DNA from: Diprion similis
Lineage: Eukaryota; Arthropoda; Insecta; Hymenoptera; Diprionidae
DNA: 64,000 bases
Reading direction: 5' to 3'
Assembly: GCF_021155765.1 (NCBI RefSeq)
Contig: NC_060115.1
Location: 3,162,001 to 3,226,000 of the forward strand
Below, piece by piece: positions 12,701 to 26,229 of the stretch; positions within the stretch are counted from its first letter, which is position 1, and every line of letters starts with the position of its first letter. The position numbers and the translations under genes were made by a program. Under the pieces are notes generated by a model. That model was not told the DNA's origin. It searched no databases and saw only the letters and a list, made by a program, of their open reading frames with translations.

Positions 12701-15700
12701 GAGGAAATTGCTCAACTAACCGAAACTAATAGATATCTAAACGAAGAATTGCATCAGGTGAAATCTGTCGAATCGTCTTTGAACACCCAAATGTCTCACT
12801 TGCATAATACATTGGAACAGAACAATAGTTACCTTGAAAATCTCCAGAAAGAACTGAGCGATGCATATAGGAAATTAGAATTGGTGAAGGCACAGCATGT
12901 AGAAGACAGAGAAATGCAAAACAGGCGATTGGAGGATTTGATTGAAGAGTTGAATATTAAGTTACAAGAAAATGAAAACTTGAAATTCGAGATAGAAGAG
13001 AAAGAAAAACTCTTAAGCCAAAATGTAACAGAAGAAACTAAATTAGCTTTAGAATTGAAAGTCGCAGATCTAGAAGGTAGATTGATGGAATCTGAATCCA
13101 AAGGAAAAGCTCAGCTGGATAAAATGAAAAAAATTGCTGCCAACTTGAAGAAAAAGGTAGCACAGTGCCAAGATCTCGAAGCTAAGGTATCTGACCTTGA
13201 AGAGAAGTGGAATTGTGAAAAATCAGAAAAAGAAGCGATAAATATTAGTATACAAGAGAATGAGTCCGCCATACGTGAAAAAGACAATAAAATTTCCGAG
13301 CTGGAAAACAAGGTGATAGAAAGTGAAAAACAAACTGCTATAGCTTTGCAGAATGTTGAAGGACTAGTGCACGAGATTGATACCTTTAAGCTGAGAGTGA
13401 ATTCTCTATTGGAACAAGTTACAGAGATGGGGGACGAGATTGAAAAATTACGAGTGGAAGTTACCAGCAGGGAATCTTTATTGGAAGATGAGAAAGTAAA
13501 GAAACAGAATATTACATCTGAATATGAAGCATACAAATTACAGATGCAGGCTGCGTATGAAAAACAACAACACAATTTGGAAGAAACTTCTGAACGTGCT
13601 CGAGAACTGAGAGTGCGAATGGAAGTTATGGAAAGTGAGTATGTTGAACAATTAAGTCTGATCCAAAAACTGAAGGCTGAAAATGGGATGTTGTCCTCGA
13701 AAGAAACCCAAATCAATGAAAGATTGGAAAATGTTGAAAAGGAGTCTGAGGAACGAAGGTATCTCTTGGAAAAACTCCAGAAAGAAAAGTCTGATTCCAC
13801 TGAAAAAGTTTTAGTACATAAAGCACAGACCTTAGATTGCGAATTGAGTGAAAATGTGGCAGAACTATCTCAAGAACAGTGCCACAACACGGTGCCAGCT
13901 TTGGAGGCAAAATTACAAGAGCGAGATGCTGTGATTGAGTCTTTAGAAACTGAACTTGGCAAATCTCACGACAGAGTTAGTAAACTAGAAGAAGCACTTA
14001 GTGCTGTCGAGGAGCGGAGGCATAGCTTGGAAAGGAGAACGGAATTGTTAGGTGCTGAACTTGAGCAATCATTCCGAATAACAGAAGAAGCTTCCTTTAG
14101 CGAGGATATGCTGGAACAAAGATTAGCTATGCTCACGGCTAAAGACGAAGCTATCAGTGACAAACTGAATGAAACAATCGACGAAAACAAGGAATTAACC
14201 GAAAAGATTCAAAGTCTTCAAGATATTAATATTAGCTTGCAAGAAAAGATTGACACGGTTGAAGAAGAATTGAAGTACAGCAGAGAGAATATTGAAAAAT
14301 TGCAAAAAGTCGATGTTTTATACTCAGAATTGCTTGATCAACATACTTTCCAAGAAACTCAGTTAAAAAAAATACAGCAAGATCTGTATGAAGCTAAACA
14401 ATATATAGACAGCTCTGAACGGGAAGTCACATCTCAAATAAACCAACTAGAGTCTGACAAAAAACAGTTACTTGAGAAGTGTGAAAAGTTGGAAGATTTG
14501 AATGTAAGTCTTATGCAAGAAATCGAGTCGCTCAAAGATGGTGTAAGCCTTTGTCGACAAAGAATTTCGGAATTAGAAACTGAAGTGGAAAAGCACAATG
14601 AATCTAACAAACAGTTGGTGGCTGAACTTGCTAAGCGAAAAGAGTCGGCCTCAATGTCGGGGGATTTTCCAGAGAAGGTTGAAAAATTAACGTCACTACT
14701 AGCTGAAAAAGAAGTTGAAATCGAAAATTATCAAAGGCGGAATATGCAACTGCAAATGGCTGCATTTTCCATGCCCAAACAGGGTGATGTTTCCGATGTA
14801 TTTGATACAACCACGTTACCCAATATACCTGCACCTACCGATGAAATTGCCACGTGGAAGAACCTCTTAGGTGAGAAAACACGTGAGTATGAGAGTGTTT
14901 GTATAGAATTAGAAAATTTGAAGCAACGAGTAGCCACAATTGACTCAGAAAATCAACAGTCTTTGAATGAAAAAGATCAATACTATGCAAATTTAGTTGC
15001 AGAGACACAAACTCTGCAAGCAGAGTTTAATCAATGTCGAAATGAGTTGGACAGAATGACTAAGGCCTTATTAGAGAAAGACCAAAAAATTGGCTCATTA
15101 GATGCTCAATTTGGTGGCATCTGTGCTCAGTTGGAGGTATCTGGTAACCATCAAAGTGACAACGACAAAGAAATTGTTAGATTGACAGGCATTATTACAG
15201 CAAAAAATGTAGAAATTGATGCAATTAGAAGTGAGTTGGAATTGGCAAATGAGGCACTACAAACAATCGCATCGGCTCAAAAAGAGAACAAGAGTTCTAC
15301 AGATGACGAAAATAAGTTGATTGGCCAGCTTCAAAATGAAAAGTCTATCTATGAGTCTCAATTGGATGACCTAAGACTGCAGCAAAAAGAAGCCCAAGAA
15401 ATTGTTAACCAAATTATTTCTACTGCTGAACAGAAAGTTAACAAATTCTATGAAATTCAGAATGAAGGACACACCACGAATACTGGCGATCTTCATAAAG
15501 TTGCGTCAACATTTAATGAATTGTTGGCTGATTTTGAAACTGTGAAACTTGAAAATGATGAACTTCGTCTCTCTCAAGAATCGTATATGAATGAACTCAT
15601 GGAACTGAAAAAGCAAGTTACTACTGATGATATGAATACGAATGACCAGCAAGTCTTGGAATTGAAAAGTAGAGTAGATGAAATTTTACAGGAGAAAAAT

Positions 15701-18700
15701 GCTCTGCAAGACTTACTGAAGGCACAAGAATTGACAATAAATGGATTGAAAAACGAGTTGGATGAGCTTTTAATAGAAAAAGAATCGTTTGAACAACAAC
15801 TCTCAGATTCGATAGTTATAATCAATCAGTTAAAAAATCAGCAGGGCCAAGTAGTTGAAAACACTGCAGAAAATCTAATATCGGGGTCAACGCCACCCCA
15901 AGAAACTGTTGAGAAGAATTTGCATTTGGAAGTTGACTCTGAGTGGGACATTAGGTCATCTGGCAAACTAGATATCGACGAAGAAGGATGGGGTTGGAGT
16001 GCCGAGGAGGCACAATTAGAGGAACAGCATCAATTATCAACAGCTACTTTGACACCCAGTGTAGAAATTCAGTTGCAAACTAGAGTGGCAGAGCTGGAAG
16101 ATCAAATCAAAGAATTGGAAACCAAGATAAATAACCTGGAAGAGGAAAGTAAAGATATTCAACTAAAAAATGTAAAATTAGTTAAAAAACTCAAAGAATT
16201 TAAAGTCCGAAATGAATTGCTGCAACAAAAGGTCAAGCAGCAACAACCGTCGTGTTTCTCGGATTTGGATTCTGCTATTGAAGAAGAATTGAAAGCACAA
16301 ATTCTGAGGCTGGAAGAAAGTTTGAAAGGTGCTATCCAAGAGCAAAAAAAATCTCTCACAGAGAAAGAACAGTTGCAAAAAAGATTAGAAGTCTTAACGG
16401 CAGCCAATGAAAGATTTGTTGAGATGAAGGAAAGACAAGACATGGATATCGAAGTATGGCAAATTCGAAATAAAGAACTCACCAGTAAAATACAGTCTTT
16501 GGAGTGGCAGCTCCAAGAAATTTCATCTAGCCACGAAGAATCGACTACACGGTCACCGCAGATTAAAAGTCAGATTAGTGTAACTCGAAGTGAAGCCGAT
16601 CCATCCAGTGATCCGCTTTCTAAAACTCAGGAACAGATTGACCGATTGTGCCAACAATATAAAGCAGAAATAGACGATTTGAAAGAGGAAATGGAGGCGC
16701 TAGCAACAGAGAATGAACAACTACAACATCTTTTGGAAGAACAGAAGAATCAAAAGATGGCTATTGAGAACAAAATTGGTTCTGGAAAATCTGATATTAT
16801 CGTTAAATACGAAGAATTGGAGAAACAGAACAATGATTTACAGATTAGCCTGAACAAATTACAAGAAGAATATAGTTTGCTTAGTAAACAGTACGAGCAA
16901 AGCCTTATGGACGCAAATGATCAGGTAACAGCTATGCGTCAAAATAACGAGTTGATGAGAACTGAGTTGATGGCAAAGTCTGTCGAATTCGATGATGAAA
17001 AACAGTCATTGATTCGAGAAAGGCAAGAGTGGGCTTTAAAAATGAACGAAATGCAACACAGTTTGGAGCAAACAAGGCAAGAAAATGTCAATCTATTGCA
17101 AAAAGTCGAAATTCTGGAAGCTGCCAACAAAGAATTATCATCTGTATCAACCTCATTGTGTGAAGTTACAGAACTGTTGAATACAAGGGTGCAAGAGGTG
17201 GCTGATTTGAAGCAAAACTACCAGCAACAATACCTTGAAAGAACTGAAACTGAAAATCATTTGCGTGGTAACATAGAAAATCTCCGACAAGAATTGAACA
17301 ACAAACAGGAAGAGATATTACGTCTGCAACAATCACTGACGCAAGAGGTGGACGAAACTACGCGAGAACAAACTGCTGAACTGCATGGCTTACAACTGCA
17401 GTTACTGGATAAAGATGAAGAGATTCTAAAGCTTAGAAATGCATTAGTCAATATGGAAACTGATGTGCAGAAGTATTCTCTGGAATTGCAAAGTCGTATG
17501 TCGCATATCGAATTATTGGAAAAAGAAGGTCAACATTTGAAGGCAATGTTACTTGAAAAAGAATCAAGCTTAGAAAATTCGATGGGTAAGCCAGATGGAA
17601 TAACTAATACTGATAGAACAAATTTGCAAGATCAATGGACAGATGAGAGTGAAAAAGAGAAAGAAATTGAAGACCTCAAAGTAGGAATACATGAAAAAAA
17701 TTCTCTCAACGAATGCCTTCGCCAAGAAATAAAAAAATTGTCCGTAGAACTGCATTCTGCCAATGAACAAATTATCCAGCTTCAGACAGACCTAGAGGAG
17801 AAGAATGCAGATATACAGAAACTGAATAGAACCTTGATTGAAAAAGAGGCTGCGACAGAAAAAATTAGACAGCAATTAAATGAAGGACAGTTACAGTTAG
17901 ATAGTGTTCAGCTTTCCGTATCCCACCTGCAAGAGCAGAGTTCTTTGCAAGAGGGTGTAGCATTGGCGGATAGTTACCCAAGATTTAAAATGGCTGGGGA
18001 TACCGACATTGAGCTTCTAACAGATGTTGATCAATTGAGGTCAGAACTGAAAGAGAAACATGAAGAAATTGAACAATTTAAATATATGCTGAGCAAAAAT
18101 ACATATCCCGAGCTCATACAGAAGTTGCAGGATGATATCAATCAGTTACACACAGACAAATATCAAATGGAACAGTTTTTGGAGAAAAAAGTCCAGTCAT
18201 TGAGTGAAGAGTTGGCCTGCAAACAAACAGAAATTGAAAACATTAGACAAGCAGCACAGGGACAACGAGAGATTGTTTCAGGAAACAATCATGAACCCAT
18301 TGTTGTAGACCAAAAACTATCGATTCATCAAGAAGCTATAGCAACATTACAAAATGTATTACATGACAAAGAACAAGAAATAAACGAACTGAAATACGTG
18401 ATTGCACAGAAGGATTCTCAAATTTCTCTTCAAGATAATGCCAATCCGCAATTCGATGAATTCGAAGTTCAGGAGACACTACAACGACTAAACGGGGACT
18501 TATTTACCAAGCAGCAAGAAATTGAACAATTGCGTGCAAGTTTGGTAGAAAAGGAGAAGGATATTTGTGATTTAATGGCGACAAAAGATCAATCAGAGAC
18601 AGATAGGAACCTAATATCAAAACTAACGTCAGAAAAAAAATTGGTCATGGAAGAAGCTGAAAGAGTGCTACAATCTAAACTGGCTGAAAAAGAAGCTGAA

Positions 18701-20508
18701 ATCGATGAGTTGAAGCAACGTTTAGTGATAGAAACTCAAGAATTGCTTGGCACTTTGCAATTGAAAGATACGGATGTGATAAACCTGAGAATGCAAATGG
18801 AACAATCGAATTCTCGTTACATTGATACTTTGCGCCACAAAGATGAAGAGTTGCTAGTTACCAAATCGGACTTGGCTGAAAAGGAAAGACGCTTAGCAGA
18901 AGTCAGTATTACCAAAGATGCTGAAATCCATAATCTCAAAGTCCAAATCCATGATAAAGATATTCGTATCGATGAAATGGCTACACTAATGGAGGAAGAA
19001 GAAAGACAATTGAACGAGCTGCGACAGGTTGTCGAATCTAAAGAAGAAGAGATTAATAAATTGAAAACTCTTTTAGCTGAAACTGTACAGGAGTACGAAA
19101 TTATCCAAAAGTCATTAAGCCGAAATAGAAGTACAGAATCCGCTAACGTTGCCCCAGATAAGAGAAAGACGGAATTGGCAGATACCATCGATAGACCCTT
19201 AGAAGAAGGTGAAAATCTAATCTCACATCCAGTTGTATCCGTCGAAGGTGAGCTCGATCTTGCCCTCTATATGTTACATCAGAGAGATGTCAGGTGCGAA
19301 GAACTGACATTAGAACTGATGCAGGTAAGGTCGTTTTTCAAGTTTTTTTTTGGTAACTGAAGTATATTTCATCGTTCTTCAATGCTAAATTGATGTGTGG
19401 TGAATTGATTCTATCCTTGCAGTTGTTAGAAGAGCGTGATACTCTGCAGTTGAGACTATCTAATGCAATTCGAGTTAATGAAGAATTGCGACAACAGAAA
19501 ACGGCAATGTCCAGTCCTGAGGCAGATGCCTTGCCTTCGACGTCTTCGAATGAACCAGTCATCGAGCATCCATCTCCATCAAAAACGGATGGCCCTGTCG
19601 AAATTGCAAAGGATGCACTAAATGTTGAGACTTTACCGGTTGGAGAAGACAAGAGTGCTCTTGCTCAAAAGTAAGTCGCTGTGCAATGATGATTTCATGA
19701 ATGTATTTTTTGCCCATATTCTTAGTAAAGAACCTGCAACAAGTTGGGATCCTTTCAATATTTTGCATCATACAATTCCTTGGGTCCTGAAAGCATTCTA
19801 GCAATTGCATCCCAATCATTCATTTGCTCATACAGATACAATGACCCTTGTTTTCTTGTTAAACTTAGCCAACTATCCTATTCTATAAATTGTATCTGGA
19901 CGCCGAGGTGGTTTATGTATTGTATGCCAGTAGAATTGTTTGAAGCTAACTTAGCTTTGATTAATATTTCCCAACCGATCGCTGCCCCGTGCTTAACAGC
20001 TTCCCAAAGCCCAGAGTAAGCTAGTTTTTGTGACAGGCTTTCTGAGTTACACACTGTGCATCAAAGGCGAGATGTAAGATTATGCGATGACCGAGAATCC
20101 AGACACACCCAGCAAATGTCGTTTGTTACACGCAGGGATATGCTGAATTCCTTACCCCCTGAAGCAGCAGCCAGATTGGTGAATGCCAACTACACTCTAT
20201 GTATGTATTGAAATAAAAACCATGTGTCAAGAATTATATTGTGGCACAAAGAATCGAAAAGAGGTGACTGCAATGTAATAGGTGAATCTTGTATTAATTG
20301 TTGCAATTTTTCTTTCAGCTCGAGATGTCCAGAGCCAGTCGAGCGTTCTCATGAACTGGCTATGGGGAAAAAGGTGAGTTATTCTTTACTGTAATTTGGA
20401 ATTGCACAATTTAAATATTAATATCTTTTTCAATCATTATAATACAATTACTGAGGTGTTATTTTTGTTTTCTTTTGTTCAAGCACTCCAAAAGTAATGC
20501 ATATGTGA
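6704..20508 (+). CDS. lva: Giant coiled-coil golgin, protein lava lamp-like
   Basis: Exons 6704-6898, 7248-7634, 7808-8163, 8250-9015, 9198-9306, 10476-10595, 10683-19324, 19423-19670, 20037-20200, 20319-20373, 20484-20508; all GT-AG, total 11067 nt, 3688 residues. The start ATCATGG is chosen because the exon opens MADPGGG; an in-frame ATG at 6602 gives an unlikely hydrophobic leader. Nearly the whole protein is heptad-rich coiled coil, dense in Glu, Lys, Gln and Leu. A run of related QENxxLxxKLxKLEEK units lies at residues 708-957. An acidic patch with a WGW motif is at 2414-2416. A short non-coil tail contains SVLMNWLWGK and ends STPKVMHM. Lava lamp is a Golgi-associated, microtubule/actin-linked protein needed for cellularisation in Drosophila. 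The family call rests on the exon 3-4 sequence, the WGW patch and the tail, recalled rather than aligned; another long golgin is the alternative. The 1.2 kb intron 9307-10475 holds only a small tandem repeat. Confidence 0.7.
9631..9662 (+). repeat. Short 10-bp tandem repeat in golgin intron 5
   Basis: Three near-perfect tandem copies of a 10-base unit (TGATTTTTAC) within the intron 9307-10475. This is a minor microsatellite-like feature. Confidence 0.6.
10871..11620 (+). repeat. Intragenic coiled-coil repeat (QEN..LVIKLTKLEEK units) in lva
   Basis: Six related units of about 35-50 residues share the core QENxxLxxKLxKLEEK, and the spacers sometimes share TGSTESFE. They cover residues about 708-957. 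The copies differ in spacer and length, so this is an old in-frame expansion rather than a fresh tandem array. Confidence 0.75.
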
Positions 20509-22403
20509 TGAAGGCAATTCAAACGTGACTTCAGTACAATAATATATAAAATAGTCTTTGAGCAGACACATTCCAAATTCCGGTAAGATCCATTATAATA
20601 AAGGTGATGAATCAAAGCTATAAGTTTAACAACATAATAATGATTGAACAGAATTTTCCAGAATTTTTAAATCTTTTTATTCAAATAGAACAACTGAAGT
20701 CTTCTCCATTGTTATTAAGTACATTATATCAGTGGGATAATCCTTGATTTGTGACAAAAAGAAAATGGAAATTTGCACATTAAAGAGTTGTCCTGCCGAT
20801 ATTTGGTGATGCGGACCCCAAACATACATCATAGAATCCACGTACAGTGAGCAGAGGAAAAAAAATTCAAAATAATTATCAAAAGGTGCGTGTCACCAAA
20901 TATTCATGGCATGTAAATATAATTGTTGTTACCTTCCAATCGTTGAAAAATGATATTTATGCCAATTGTTATGATTTGATGTTTATTGTAATATTCCACA
21001 AATTTAATTCAGTCATTCATGAATGATTTGTATAATCGATTACCGTTATCCAAGCAGCCTTACCTTCCAGCTGCCATGAGTAAATTATTCAATGGATTGA
21101 ATTTCTTGTACATACATACATAGTGTACTTAACAGAAGTCACATTTGTTAAATCGGTAATTATAAAAGTCCATTGTTTCCGGATACTTGGCATACTTGCA
21201 TAACAGCAGTCAAATCTACGAAACTAAAACTTAACTATGCATTCACAAGATAATCAATGAAATATTTAAATAAACGAAACTCCGAAGTATAAAATATAGT
21301 GAGAAACCTTTGATTGAAAACAGGTGTAAAAGAAATGAAACGAAAGAAGACAAACAACTCTTTTTGGTAAAAAAACAAAAAAACAAAAAGAAAATGTTAA
21401 CTATTGTATTATATAGTCATAGAGAATATGAGTGTGTATAATAATAACAAATACTTGAAATATTTATATAAGAATGCCTTGAAGTAATGTAATTTCAGTG
21501 ATTTTTAACTATTCAATTGTAATTATTGGAATAAATACTAATGTTGTTATACTGCTTAGTAATATTTGCAAATTGTTAAAATTTGTTTTCTTCCCCAATT
21601 ACGAGCTATCAGTTAATTACATTATGCTCCTTACAGAGAAGCAGGAGTAAGGGGCAATGGTTATTACCTTACATAACATAAAAATTGATTTGAAAAATTG
21701 GCAATTCTACGTTCATGGACAGCTTAATCACACAAATTGGAGTCCATAAATTTGCCATGTGTTTAGTTGACTCCTACTACTCCGTGGTTGACTCACAGCT
21801 TGAATAGTCGCATTTGATTGTAATTGTTGTAACTTTTCAGACCATCCATATTGTTTATTATTGCTATTCACAATTAATGAGAAATACATGGTGTAACAAA
21901 ATTGGAAATTGTTGAAAACAGGATTGCATTCGTTTTGATAAGCAAAACTGGGGGAAGTGGAATTAATTTTCTTGGAAACTCCTTTCGATCAGAGAAACAT
22001 TACATCGTATAATTGGATGCTAATCAGGAGTTACTTTGATGATATGCAACTCTGGAAAATAAATCGTCAAAAACAATTTTCTTCAAGTTTTACCAGCTTG
22101 GCTTATAAAAATGAATGCAATCTTATTTTCAAAAATTGCCAATTTTCTTACACCCAGTATATACTCTTATTTATTATCGGTAACATCATACAATTACTTT
22201 TGTTTCGAAATGTAATTAATAATTATACATTAATATGATTACTTGTAATAATGTTACACTAATGTTGGAGAAGAGAGCTTGCTTCTTCTAAGAACTCAGG
22301 CGTTCAATATTTTTACAATCCAAAGCTATACATGACCAATTCTTACTTTGATCATTAGGTCTGTCAGAAATACAATTTATCATGGCGTTTTCAATTTAAA
22401 ATA
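20509..22403. other. Convergent 3' region between the golgin and Gemin6
   Basis: AT-rich sequence of 1.9 kb, presumably the golgin 3' UTR and the end of Gemin6. A plus-strand AATAAA at 21530-21535 is a candidate polyadenylation signal. No credible coding sequence is visible; the frame at 21957-22238 has no recognisable product. Confidence 0.5.
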
Positions 22404-23167
22404 TCATACAACAACGCTAGAAATTAGCTCTTGTATTCGTACTAAAACAATTTCATTAGTGCTCGAGCAATGTTGTTCATCATATGGTGGCTCTATCGAG
22501 AGTATTCCCTCGATGTTCAAGATCTTACCGTTTTCCGTAACAGGAAATCGATTTTCTAATAGCAATTCTCTGACAGCAATCTTTCTCCGCATAACAACAG
22601 ATTCTGGCATATCTTCGCTGGATGATAAAAATAAATCCAGTACATTTGTTTCAGTCTCTGCGTGTACTTCCATATTGTCAATTGCATGTCCCATTATTAT
22701 CTTCAGGTTCTGTTTGTCGCAGGACGGATTTGCCAAAATAAAGCTGAGGAATTGTACACATATATCGTTTACTTTGTCACCTTTACTAACATGTTCCTTG
22801 ATTTTAATCATGAAATTCTGAGGCTTACAAGTTAGCTGTGCAATATGAAACCATTCATCCTACATGAATTTTTTATTACTAAAAAAAAACTGTGAGAAGT
22901 GTTCTGGACGCATGTGAGTACTTTGTAATACCTCATTATACCTGTAGCTGATTGTAAATAGACAAACATAATAATAAATAAAGCAATAAGTAAACGTAAC
23001 GTAAGAATACCTAACCTTTCTGATACCGGATCTATCGTGTAAACAACACCTGAGTAACTGCAACCATCTTTAGTTTTAATCGAAACGGTCTTATTTACGT
23101 AACTTTTCAATGCGATTGGATCATTCTTGTAAATTTTGTGCAAAAATTTCCGCTTATCATCAGTCAT
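22404..23167 (-). CDS. Gem6: Gemin6 (SMN complex Sm-fold subunit)
   Basis: Exons on the minus strand: 23016-23167 (50 codons + 2 nt) and 22404-22743; 163 residues against about 167 in human. Gemin6 pairs with Gemin7 in the SMN complex that loads Sm proteins onto snRNAs. Exon 1 has the first Sm-like strands ending in TIDPVSE. Exon 2 begins with strand FILAN and runs into IIMGHAID. The C-terminal half ends with ILSIEPPYD, CSSTNEI and VRIQELI, a strong match to the conserved GVLTIDPPY/CSSSNEI region. The junction AG|GTTAGG to CCTCAG|C was chosen because it restores the Sm strand; other acceptors between give a stop or a phase break. The start at 23167 (MTDDKRK) is preferred to the in-frame ATG at 23191, but either is possible. 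Confidence 0.88.
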
Positions 23168-24320
23168 TTTGCAGGTACTAATCGGTGTCAAGGATGGGGA
23201 TCACACGTTGTACTGTCAAGTGACAGTTGACGTTGACACAAACACATACAAATGGGCGAAACCAGTGCGACATATGCATGGGCAAACAACGTTCCACGTC
23301 GTTTGTTCGTCAATTCTAGAATGCGACGGCATCAGCAGCAAAAGGTAGTTAAAATAGAAAAAGAATTAGAATGTGGCAGCGAAATTCTAACGACTGTAGG
23401 GCTGGTGGAAAATTTTGACGAAAAACACTCGAGAATTGTGCCGTATAATCTGCAGCAAGAATTGCCTTGTAGTCGACGTGTATTGTTTACGATCATTTCA
23501 AAACGTTCCAATTGTGAAATAGCTACACTGAGCTACACTCCATGACGAATTACTGACAGTCGTGATGTAAGAGAATGAAGTCAGACAGGTGGTCGGACGT
23601 GGTATCATCAGTATGACAAACAATATCATTGACAAAACTGCCTAATGACTAGGGACTGTCCGAAGGATGGGCAACTGCGCGAGCCGCGGCACCTCGAGGT
23701 AATCGATAAACGGGTACTCATAATTCTTACAATATGCACCTGTCATTGATAAATTTTTTATGCCTACTTCAAAACACGATTGATTATACGGACATAAAGG
23801 CGAAAGGAATTTTCATCGTAAAACAACTTGGCAAGGAAGCAGAAAAATGATGTGAAAAATCAGTCATTGATATAGTGAAGCAACATGCCAATATCACTTG
23901 GACTTTGTAGCAATTGAATTTATTATCTCGGACTGAAGTAAATACGAATGGGTGCCACTTGACTGTTTGATTGCCCTAAATTTCTCCTTATCTTCTGGAT
24001 ATAACAAATTATAGTAGAGCTTGCCAGTTTAAACAAATGTATTCGTTTGTCAGAGTCTGGCTTCTGTACTGCACCCAACATCACAGATGTTAAATTAGAG
24101 TTGGTTTTATTTTTTATCATTCGTAAACTGCATCACGGTTGATAAAAAATGATAACTGAAAAATTTTCGACCATTGTTGTATATGAAAAGAGAAATAATC
24201 TGTAGTATGACAACAGTCGTGTCTGACGCTCAATCTCTTGTGTATTTGCAGAACTGTTTATGGCGCGTAACGTGTCTTCCTAAAACATTCCAAATATTTG
24301 TGAGCCAAACCAGTTAAATC
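23168..24320. other. Divergent promoter region, Gemin6 / ethanolamine kinase
   Basis: About 1.15 kb between two divergent start codons, holding both promoters and the kinase 5' leader. An open frame at 23252-23545 on the plus strand (98 codons, MGETSATYAW...) resembles no family I know and is left uncalled. Confidence 0.5.
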
Positions 24321-26229
24321 ATGGCAGAAGTTCACAAGGAACCTCACTTCGACATCTTTATTGATGGAGAGAAATTAAATGAAGGCGCAGCAGAAATTGT
24401 TAAACTTCTCCGACCCACATGGCCCATTGACGAATATCAGTTCAAGGTAATGCTTGAGTGAGTATATTGTGTAATATTTATTCAACTTCTGATATATATG
24501 GTATATTGGCATAGCTCACAGTTTAATGTGTAATTCTATGATAGGGTGGCAATCATAATTTAGATTATATTCCCTGATTTTGAGGCATGCATTGAAATGC
24601 GCATATAATAGCAAAGTATTCTTCAGCTTTTCACGAATGGGATATCTAACAAGCTCGTTGGTGTCTGGTGTGAAGATCTCTACGATGAGATGATTTTGAT
24701 ACGGGTCTATGGCCATAAAACAGATCTGTTTATCGACCGCACAGCAGAAACTAGAAACATCCGGGTAAGATGAAGGATTTAGTAAAGCAATGAGTGACAG
24801 TGATGGCAAGTTGATAAGTAATATTACAATTGTCCTATTATGCATACAATCGTGAATCGAAACTTTGATTAAGCAAAACAGTGCTGCACAGTGTCTTATG
24901 TCGATGATACATACTTCGAAACTATTAGCTCTTCATGAGATTTGATATAACTTTGATTTTTGGGCTGCATTGCCTAATTTAGTTCAGCATCAGTGCTTGA
25001 GCTCCGTCCTAGAAAAATTTACAAATATTCCGGTATGAACTTTCAGAAACATATTTACATATTCCACATTCTAATGGTGTTGCGTGCCATTGAACAGCGT
25101 CGAATATTGCATATTTCAGCTGATGCATGCAGCGGGCTACACTCATTGCTTGTATGCTACGTTCAACAACGGACTTGCCTATCAATTCCTTCCAGGGGAT
25201 ACGCTTACTGTTGACAGCGTCCGCAGCCCGCCCATTTATAAGTTGGTGGCCAAGAGATTGGCTGAGATGCATAAGCTCAATCCCATTCATCCAGAGATAA
25301 GTACAGAGCCGTTCATATGGGATAAAATTGAAAAGTTCATGCGTATTATGCCCAAGTCGTTCTCTGACAAAGAGAAGCAGGACAAGTAAGTAATTCGAGC
25401 TCATTTAAGATATTTTCGGACTAAAAAGTTGAAGATATATCACTGTCTATATTTTCAGATTCAAAAAGATAATACGGCCCTATGTGGAACTAGAAAAGCA
25501 ATACCAATTGTTGAGGAATGAGCTTTCGAAACTTGACAACGTTGTCGTTTTTGCACATAATGATCTCTTATTAGGCAATGTACTTCACAATGTCAAGGAA
25601 AATACCGTCACATTTATAGATTATGAGTATTCCGCTTATAACTATCAAGCCTATGACATTGCTAACCACTTTGCTGAATTCGTTGGTGAGTTTCAATCTC
25701 CTTCATGGTTACTATGAGAATTTGAATAGACTGCAGCCTTAATAATGACAGAAACGATTGTTTTATTTGTTGAGATATTGATTAATTCTTGAAAATCTAT
25801 ATATCTTTACAGGTCTGGATGTGCCAGATTACTCATTGTACCCAGACGAGACTCTGCAGAGAGATTGGCTTAGATTGTATCTTGAGGAATACAATGGCAG
25901 TCCAGATGTCACAGAAAATGAAATAAAAAAATTGTACATTCAAGTTAATAAATTCTTGCTTTTGAGCCACTTCTTTTGGGGCTGCTGGTCTCTTATACAA
26001 AGTGAACATTCGCTCATTGGCTTTGATTTTTTAGAGTGAGTTGAAATTCGATATCTAAAGTTCATTTAAATAAATCTTATCAATCTTATCAAGTAAATAG
26101 ATTTGACACCTGCAGTATCAAATTTCAATGTAAGTGAAAACAGTAACGAACCAATCTATTTTCAGATACGCATCAATAAGGTTTAACGAATTTTTCAAAC
26201 AAAAAGATCAATTATTCGTTTCGGAATGA
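24321..26229 (+). CDS. eas: Ethanolamine kinase (easily shocked)
   Basis: Exons 24321-24446, 24627-24764, 25120-25385, 25459-25685, 25813-26035, 26166-26229; 347 residues, usual for the family. The enzyme phosphorylates ethanolamine with ATP, the first step of the CDP-ethanolamine route to phosphatidylethanolamine, in the cytosol. The kinase fold is complete. A glycine-containing N-lobe segment (LFTNGISNKLVGVW) is followed by FNNGLAYQFLPG. The catalytic HxDxxxxN motif reads H210, D212, N217 in FAHNDLLLGN. The metal-binding aspartate is D231 in FIDYEYSAYNYQAYDIANHF. SHFFWGCWSLIQ lies near the C-terminus, as in ETNK1. The choline kinase branch is less likely because the closest similarity throughout is to ETNK1. 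A plus-strand AATAAA at 26494-26499 is a plausible polyadenylation signal. Confidence 0.93.

Noticed and set aside
22832-23015. Continuation of Gemin6 exon 1 into its intron as a 119-residue protein
   Set aside because: The extension is AT-rich and hydrophobic by chance; the spliced form restores the conserved Sm strand and the C-terminal half.
23252-23545. 98-codon plus-strand frame MGETSATYAW... between Gemin6 and ethanolamine kinase
   Set aside because: No recognised domain and it lies in the divergent promoter/leader region. It could be real but nothing beyond frame length supports it.
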